IMG/VR virus record: IMGVR_UViG_3300032271_000994
Coordinates: 1 to 44,514 of that record
Direction: 5' to 3' (one strand)
Length of the DNA: 44,514 nt
Origin: a virus
Below the pieces are notes generated by a model. The model was not told where the DNA came from, made no database searches, and was given only the letters and a program-made list of their open reading frames with translations. The position numbers and the translations under genes are program-made. Of the stretch, positions 41,187 to 44,514 are shown one piece after another (the first letter of the stretch is position 1; each line of letters opens with the position of its first letter).

Positions 41187-41342
41187 ATGGCTGTACGTAA
41201 GTTCCTGTCTAATGTATTGCTGGTAACAGCAGTTAAATTAGAGAAGGATCAAACGAAGGAAATGATTCAGGCTGACATCCGTGCAGCACGACGTAAGTTA
41301 GCTGACTGGATTCAACCCAAGGACATACGTCCTATTATCTGA
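41187..41342 (+). CDS. Small basic helical protein (51 aa)
   Basis: ATG 41187 to TGA 41342: MAVRKFLSNVLLVTAVKLEK followed by a charged helix (KEMIQADIRAARRKLADWIQ) and PKDIRPII. The N-terminal 18 residues are mildly hydrophobic with basic residues but too short for a clear membrane span. Hairpins lie on both sides. Not recognised. Confidence 0.7.
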   Translation: MAVRKFLSNVLLVTAVKLEKDQTKEMIQADIRAARRKLADWIQPKDIRPII

Positions 41343-41351
41343 TGTCTCAGA

Positions 41352-41383
41352 GGGATGCGTCTCTGTAATAACGCATACATCCC
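41352..41383 (+). promoter_or_regulatory. Intergenic hairpin
   Basis: GGGAT and GCGT pair with ACGC and ATCCC across a 10-base loop, with a 4-base bulge on the 3' side. No U-tract. It lies between the genes at 41187 and 41399, one of a series of hairpins punctuating this cluster. Confidence 0.45.
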
Positions 41384-41398
41384 ATCGCACTTAACACA

Positions 41399-41599
41399 AT
41401 GCAAGTCTATCAACCGTTCAAGAACTCAACTGAAAGAGTTGTTTGGTATGGTGGTGAGTCCACCATGCTTCACTACGAGTCTGTTACTTGTAGTGGAGAA
41501 TGGAAAGACGTAAATGTTCGTACTCTTGGTGGTGGTATACCAGTAAAGATGTCTGAACTACATGCAGAATTAGTTGATTATTACAACTACTGCCAATAG
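41399..41599 (+). CDS. Small unknown protein (66 aa)
   Basis: Tyr/Val/Glu-rich compact sequence (FKNSTERVVWYGGESTMLHY; WKDVNVRTLGGGIPVKMSEL), suggesting a small beta-alpha fold. No Shine-Dalgarno sequence. Hairpins flank it. Not recognised. Confidence 0.68.
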   Translation: MQVYQPFKNSTERVVWYGGESTMLHYESVTCSGEWKDVNVRTLGGGIPVKMSELHAELVDYYNYCQ

Positions 41600-41603
41600 A
41601 TGT

Positions 41604-41647
41604 TTGCACTGAGGGCTTCGGCCCTCTCTGCAGACTTCACTGTCTGC
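41604..41647 (+). promoter_or_regulatory. Double hairpin with UUCG tetraloop
   Basis: GAGGGC pairs with GCCCTC around TTCG (a very stable tetraloop), bracketed by an outer TGCA/TGCA pair. Then GCAGAC pairs with GTCTGC around a 6-base loop, sharing bases with the outer pair, so the two folds compete. No U-tract. Similar in design to the hairpin at 41956-41985. Confidence 0.5.
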
Positions 41648-41694
41648 TCAGTACACCTGTACTACCCACCGTCAACTCAACTCAATTCAACACC

Positions 41695-41952
41695 ATGGAA
41701 GTATCCTACGTTGAAGAGCTACTGACTCAACGTGCCAGGCTGCTCGCTCGTCGTGATTCCACCAGTGCACAACCGTGCATTGATTGGTCTATCGAAGAGA
41801 TCAGGCAGCAAGCACTAAAGCTGTTCTACCAGTTTCAAGATGGCATGGCTCAGTTCTCTGATTTAATGCCCATCTGTATGGTACTGGAACAGAAAGTTAA
41901 CACCAATCGTAATCTTATTAAATGGGAACGCGAGTATGGTATAGCTGACTGA
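41695..41952 (+). CDS. Small unknown helical protein (85 aa)
   Basis: Charged helices (YVEELLTQRARLLARRDSTS; IEEIRQQALKLFYQFQDGM; MVLEQKVNTNRNLIKWEREY). No motif and no ribosome site visible. A helical bundle is likely. Bracketed by hairpins. Confidence 0.68.
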   Translation: MEVSYVEELLTQRARLLARRDSTSAQPCIDWSIEEIRQQALKLFYQFQDGMAQFSDLMPICMVLEQKVNTNRNLIKWEREYGIAD

Positions 41953-41955
41953 AGT

Positions 41956-41985
41956 CTGCACTGGGCCAGCAATGGCCCTCTGCAG
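41956..41985 (+). promoter_or_regulatory. Intergenic hairpin related to the 41604 element
   Basis: Outer CTGCA/TGCAG encloses GGGCC/GGCCC. The design matches the element at 41604: both begin tTGCACTG or cTGCACTG and end with TCTGCAGA. No U-tract, so probably a processing or mRNA-end element rather than a classical terminator. Confidence 0.5.
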
Positions 41986-42028
41986 AACTCATAAGGTTCT
42001 GCACACACTTAACTCATGGAGGATTAAA

Positions 42029-42178
42029 TTGCATTCACTAGATGTGTTCAAGTATTACAGCAGTAAAGTCCTGGTCTATGCCATTTTAATCGGCATTGGA
42101 ACCACGGCTTTTTCTACATTGCACAAAGCAGATTGTTCTGCATTGTACAAATCAACCACTACTACCGGAGGCTACTAA
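42029..42178 (+). CDS. Small single-pass membrane protein, TTG start
   Basis: TTG 42029 with a perfect GGAGG 6 bases upstream gives a 49-residue protein (HSLDVFKYYSSK, then VLVYAILIGIGTTAFSTL as one membrane span, then a short Cys/Thr/Gly tail). The GGAGG lies in a 3-codon ATG GAG GAT TAA mini-frame. Its TAA shares a base with the next ATG (TAATG). A second TTG-initiated membrane protein with the same GGAGGATT site occurs at 43303. Confidence 0.65.
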   Translation: MHSLDVFKYYSSKVLVYAILIGIGTTAFSTLHKADCSALYKSTTTTGGY

Positions 42179-42414
42179 TGCAAAGTTATGTTGCACTTGT
42201 TGCCGATATGACAGGGCGCTATGCCCATGTCTACGGCACTGCTATAGACTGGTCTTGCTTCGTTGACCAGCTCGAAGAGGTGGGATGCGAAGTGATTGAA
42301 AACCAGACGGATGACTATGAGCCTATCGACGAGCTAACGCTTGACGATATGCATGAGTACGGTGTTGTTACCGTACAAGAACTAATCACCCACACTGACG
42401 CAGTACTAGCATGA
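42178..42414 (+). CDS. Small acidic protein (78 aa)
   Basis: ATG 42178 with GGAG 8 bases upstream. Begins with a beta strand (SYVALVADMTGRYAHVYGTA), then strongly acidic sequence (ENQTDDYEPIDELTLDDMHE). Overlaps the next gene as ATGA, so three genes (42029, 42178, 42411) form one coupled unit. A small acidic protein in this position could mimic DNA or bind a host protein, but nothing specific supports this. Confidence 0.72.
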   Translation: MQSYVALVADMTGRYAHVYGTAIDWSCFVDQLEEVGCEVIENQTDDYEPIDELTLDDMHEYGVVTVQELITHTDAVLA

Positions 42415-42995
42415 CTTTCCAATCCAACATTGATCTCAACACCTGTGTACCAAAGCAGAAAGTTAAACTTCGTTCTGGAGCCATTGTTCAATACAATCGT
42501 TCAATTACAGACGAGACACCTTATGTACACCTTATTGATGGATACAGTTATACAAATGATGGTTATTACTGGAAAGACAAACGTGAAAGTGAGAGGGATA
42601 TTGTAGAAATTCTTCCATTGAAATCACCCATGAACATTGATCTCAACACCTGTGTACCAGGGCAGAAAGTTAAGCTTCGTGATGGAACAGTTGTTACATA
42701 CAAAGGATTAATAGATGAAAATGAAATATATACACACAACGTAAATGAGTACAGCTATACAAGTAACGGTAGTTTTTGGATGGATGATAATCGTACTAGT
42801 CCCTTCGATGTTGTAGAAATTTTTCCGATAGAAGAAGAACTTGCTAAGCCAACACCAGAACTAACACATTCAATCACTGATCAGATTGATGTGACAAATC
42901 CTGATCATGTATCAATCATTCCACATGAGCATGGGGTAACTATATCTATTAAGAAAGGAGTGACAACTATTAGCTGGAGGCATTACAACTCATAG
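42411..42995 (+). CDS. Tandem-duplicated ~65-residue domain protein
   Basis: 194 residues: two copies of a domain, residues ~6-72 (NIDLNTCVPKQKVKLRSGAI ... GYSYTNDGYYWKDKRES ... DIVEILPL) and ~75-142 (NIDLNTCVPGQKVKLRDGTV ... EYSYTSNGSFWMDDNRT ... DVVEIFPI). A 50-residue unrelated C-terminus follows. Each copy looks like a small beta barrel; one Cys is conserved in each. The duplicated halves differ in divergence (see repeat entry). Function unknown. Confidence 0.78.
   Translation: MTFQSNIDLNTCVPKQKVKLRSGAIVQYNRSITDETPYVHLIDGYSYTNDGYYWKDKRESERDIVEILPLKSPMNIDLNTCVPGQKVKLRDGTVVTYKGLIDENEIYTHNVNEYSYTSNGSFWMDDNRTSPFDVVEIFPIEEELAKPTPELTHSITDQIDVTNPDHVSIIPHEHGVTISIKKGVTTISWRHYNS
42426..42680 (+). 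repeat. 48-bp near-identical direct repeat within the duplicated gene
   Basis: Copy 1 at 42426-42473 and copy 2 at 42633-42680 match at 45 of 48 bases, while the rest of the two domains has diverged clearly at the nucleotide level. Recent duplication, local gene conversion or strong constraint on this half are possible. Confidence 0.85.
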
Positions 42996-43015
42996 TCCCC
43001 CAGGCCCCCGTGGTG

Positions 43016-43042
43016 ACAGCCACTACCAAGGTAGAAGGCTGT
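43016..43042 (+). promoter_or_regulatory. Intergenic hairpin
   Basis: ACAGCC pairs with GGCTGT, enclosing CTAC/GTAG around a CAAG loop. No U-tract. It lies in the 119 bases between the duplicated-domain gene and the gene at 43115, and follows the same pattern as the other hairpins of this cluster. Confidence 0.5.
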
Positions 43043-43114
43043 TATCTATGCAGGCATGCGTCCTGAACCATGACGTTAAACTGGTTCAACTCACCAACAT
43101 TCAGAGGTAACTCA

Positions 43115-43306
43115 ATGCAACAACCAGTGTCAACATTTGATCAAGAGCAGTCTGATCATTGGGAAGTGCTAGCCGATATGGCGTACTACCAAGAGCTTGC
43201 AATGCAAGAAGAACTAGATGAAGATGACATTCCCATTAGCTGGCTAACAACCAAACCATCGGAATGTCAGCAAATCAACACAACACAATCGGAGGATTGT
43301 ACTTGA
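43115..43306 (+). CDS. Small acidic protein (63 aa)
   Basis: ATG 43115, with AGAGG about 8-10 bases upstream, is preferred over ATG 43070, which lacks one. The sequence is acidic and helical (STFDQEQSDHWEVLADMAYY; QEELDEDDIPISWLTTK). Its TGA overlaps the next TTG as TTGA, implying coupling. Not recognised. Confidence 0.65.
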   Translation: MQQPVSTFDQEQSDHWEVLADMAYYQELAMQEELDEDDIPISWLTTKPSECQQINTTQSEDCT

Positions 43307-43758
43307 CAAGCAAAGCAAACTCAACGCAGACATACGACACACTCACTGTGTGTATTGGTGTCATTTACTGCCTCAGTATTCTATTTATCCAACTCATTAC
43401 GGAGATTGCATCATGGCTCTTACAACGGAACAGCAACTCATTGGCCAAGCCCTTGGCTACGAACCACTCACCGAAGAGGAAAGGAGTGAACAGTATCCTG
43501 CCGAAGTCAACTACCAATTGCTTCCAACAGGAAACACTAAGCTGCCCCACAGCGGAAGCATTTATCGCAGTAAGCAAGGAACCTTGCGTTGCTTCTGGGC
43601 TCCAGAAGGAGACAACTATACCGCTGAAGAACACGAAGAACTCCAAGGATGGTACGATGTCCCAGACCTTGAAGACATCGAAGAGTGGACTTTCGACTCG
43701 TGCTGCCCGACCCCAGCGGGTGACGAAGTCGAACACGACCACCCGGATAGTTGGCTGA
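43303..43758 (+). CDS. Small membrane protein, TTG start, tail overlapping the next gene
   Basis: TTG 43303 with GGAGG 7 bases upstream. Residues ~12-33 (DTLTVCIGVIYCLSILFIQL) form one membrane span. The remaining ~115 residues are Ser/Thr/Lys-rich and overlap the gene at 43413 out of frame, so only the first ~37 codons are unshared. Whether the long tail is made as a real protein is uncertain, but no in-frame stop shortens it. Confidence 0.5.
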   Translation: MTSKANSTQTYDTLTVCIGVIYCLSILFIQLITEIASWLLQRNSNSLAKPLATNHSPKRKGVNSILPKSTTNCFQQETLSCPTAEAFIAVSKEPCVASGLQKETTIPLKNTKNSKDGTMSQTLKTSKSGLSTRAARPQRVTKSNTTTRIVG

Positions 43759-43778
43759 GAATACTTAGTTTAGTTTAA
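43413..43778 (+). CDS. Acidic unknown protein (121 aa)
   Basis: ATG 43413 with GGAG 9 bases upstream: MALTTEQQLIGQALGYEPLT, then SIYRSKQGTLRCFWAPEGDN, and a strongly acidic end (DLEDIEEWTFDSCCPTPAGD). Compact and soluble; no motif recognised. It is the more convincing of the two overlapping frames here. Confidence 0.72.
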   Translation: MALTTEQQLIGQALGYEPLTEEERSEQYPAEVNYQLLPTGNTKLPHSGSIYRSKQGTLRCFWAPEGDNYTAEEHEELQGWYDVPDLEDIEEWTFDSCCPTPAGDEVEHDHPDSWLRILSLV

Positions 43779-43782
43779 AAAT

Positions 43783-43965
43783 ATGATTAACTTCATGTGT
43801 GCAAGCATTGCTTGCTTAAATCAATACCTTGGAACTGGTTCAACCATGTACCAAGGGCAAAATCAAATCTTGTATCAAAGCATTAATCAAATGTATTATT
43901 GTGAACGACAAGAGTATGTTTATCGTTGTGATACTGATGCTGCTAAGGTACGTTACCAAAGATAA
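43783..43965 (+). CDS. Possible small protein (60 aa)
   Basis: ATG 43783, only a few bases after the previous stop; no ribosome site. Rich in Tyr, Gln and Cys (CLNQYLGTGSTMYQGQNQIL; MYYCERQEYVYRCD). The N-terminal ~14 residues are hydrophobic enough to be a weak signal. Its end overlaps the convergent gene at 43953 by 13 bases. May be genuine or a chance frame. Confidence 0.45.
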   Translation: MINFMCASIACLNQYLGTGSTMYQGQNQILYQSINQMYYCERQEYVYRCDTDAAKVRYQR

Positions 43966-44426
43966 GGAGAGCGTTCTGGTGGTAAACGCATAGCATTTAT
44001 TTCAGCTTGCGCAGCGGCATCACGAGGATCAATTATTTTAGGTTGATTTAAAAACTGTTGCATGTTTACTGGCTCAATAGACTGTGGATTGTTAAGTCTT
44101 GTATCAAATCTTAGGTTGACCTGTGGTTCAGTGCTGCCAGTAGGAGTAGCATGCATTCCACCTGACAAATCAAACATGCCTTTACCTATAAATGCATTTC
44201 GATTTGCAGCATCAATGCCAAACCTAAATCCATTGGCAGCATTACCAACAATAGAACCACGAGGATCTATTGTCACAGTTCCGGTAGGATCATTAAAACT
44301 AAATGGCTGGCCAACTGCCATGTTAATTAAAGGATTATTAATGCGTTCATTAACTTTAGTAAAGCCTATGCGAGCGCCCTGGTTAACACTATTAAGTAAA
44401 TTTTCAAATGCTTCTGGACTTGCCAT
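43953..44426 (-). CDS. Unknown protein, probably virion-related
   Basis: 157 residues, Asn/Gly/Pro/Phe-rich (AVGQPFSFNDPTGTVTIDPR; GSTEPQVNLRFDTRLNNPQS; IDPRDAAAQAEINAMRLPPE). No hydrophobic segment. Composition resembles the virion-block proteins at 27-38 kb. The last 88 bases of the window beyond it show nothing recognisable. Confidence 0.65.
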   Translation of the reverse strand: MASPEAFENLLNSVNQGARIGFTKVNERINNPLINMAVGQPFSFNDPTGTVTIDPRGSIVGNAANGFRFGIDAANRNAFIGKGMFDLSGGMHATPTGSTEPQVNLRFDTRLNNPQSIEPVNMQQFLNQPKIIDPRDAAAQAEINAMRLPPERSPYLW

Positions 44427-44514
44427 GTATCTAATGTTTTAGTCAGTCTATCATTGGGGTTCTGTCAGATAACTACTGACCAACCCCCCACACCCCCGTA
44501 AAGATCTACCAGGG

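Overview
This window looks like part of a tailed double-stranded DNA bacteriophage genome, very probably a cyanophage of a freshwater, phycobilisome-bearing cyanobacterium. The phage assignment rests on a large terminase, a portal, a coat protein, a scaffold-like protein, a collagen-like fibre, a T4-type lysozyme and two candidate wall hydrolases. The host inference rests on a recognisable NblA (phycobilisome degradation) homologue at 5448-5735. No tail sheath or tube gene was recognised. No tRNA, integrase, DNA or RNA polymerase, psbA or CRISPR array was recognised either.

Layout. 1-1.6 kb (minus): the 5' part of a repeat-rich tail-fibre gene that runs off the left edge, and a small membrane protein. 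1.7-5.5 kb (plus): a tightly packed cluster with an HTH protein, a Dam-like methylase with an altered catalytic motif, dCTP deaminase and a DUF3310 protein. One small minus gene is embedded in it. 5.4-40.1 kb (almost all minus): NblA, lysozyme, small basic proteins, a 1230-residue putative virion protein, an HNH endonuclease, a glycosyltransferase-methyltransferase fusion, a collagen-like fibre and several virion proteins. These are followed, still reading right to left, by two wall hydrolases, the coat and decoration proteins, a scaffold overlapping the portal, TerL, many small low-complexity proteins, a methyltransferase and a run of Gly/Ala-rich hydrophobic putative virion proteins. Minus-strand transcription runs right to left. 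Two isolated plus-strand units with their own terminators (about 11.0-11.4 kb and 18.7-18.9 kb) interrupt this block. 40.2-44.0 kb (plus): small genes separated by strong hairpins, two candidate structured RNAs and one broken or recoded gene. 43.95-44.4 kb: a further minus-strand gene.

The genes form a standard lytic programme. The 1.7-5.5 kb block supplies nucleotide and DNA metabolism, the 40-44 kb block probably carries takeover and accessory functions, and the minus block supplies packaging, virion, surface-glycan and lysis functions. The most notable points are: a 602-nt out-of-frame overlap between portal and scaffold genes with a strong internal ribosome binding site; a circularly permuted M23 peptidase; phage NblA; a candidate -1 frameshift producing the DUF3310 protein; a gene broken by stops in all three frames; and two multi-branched RNA folds near 40.6 and 41.1 kb.
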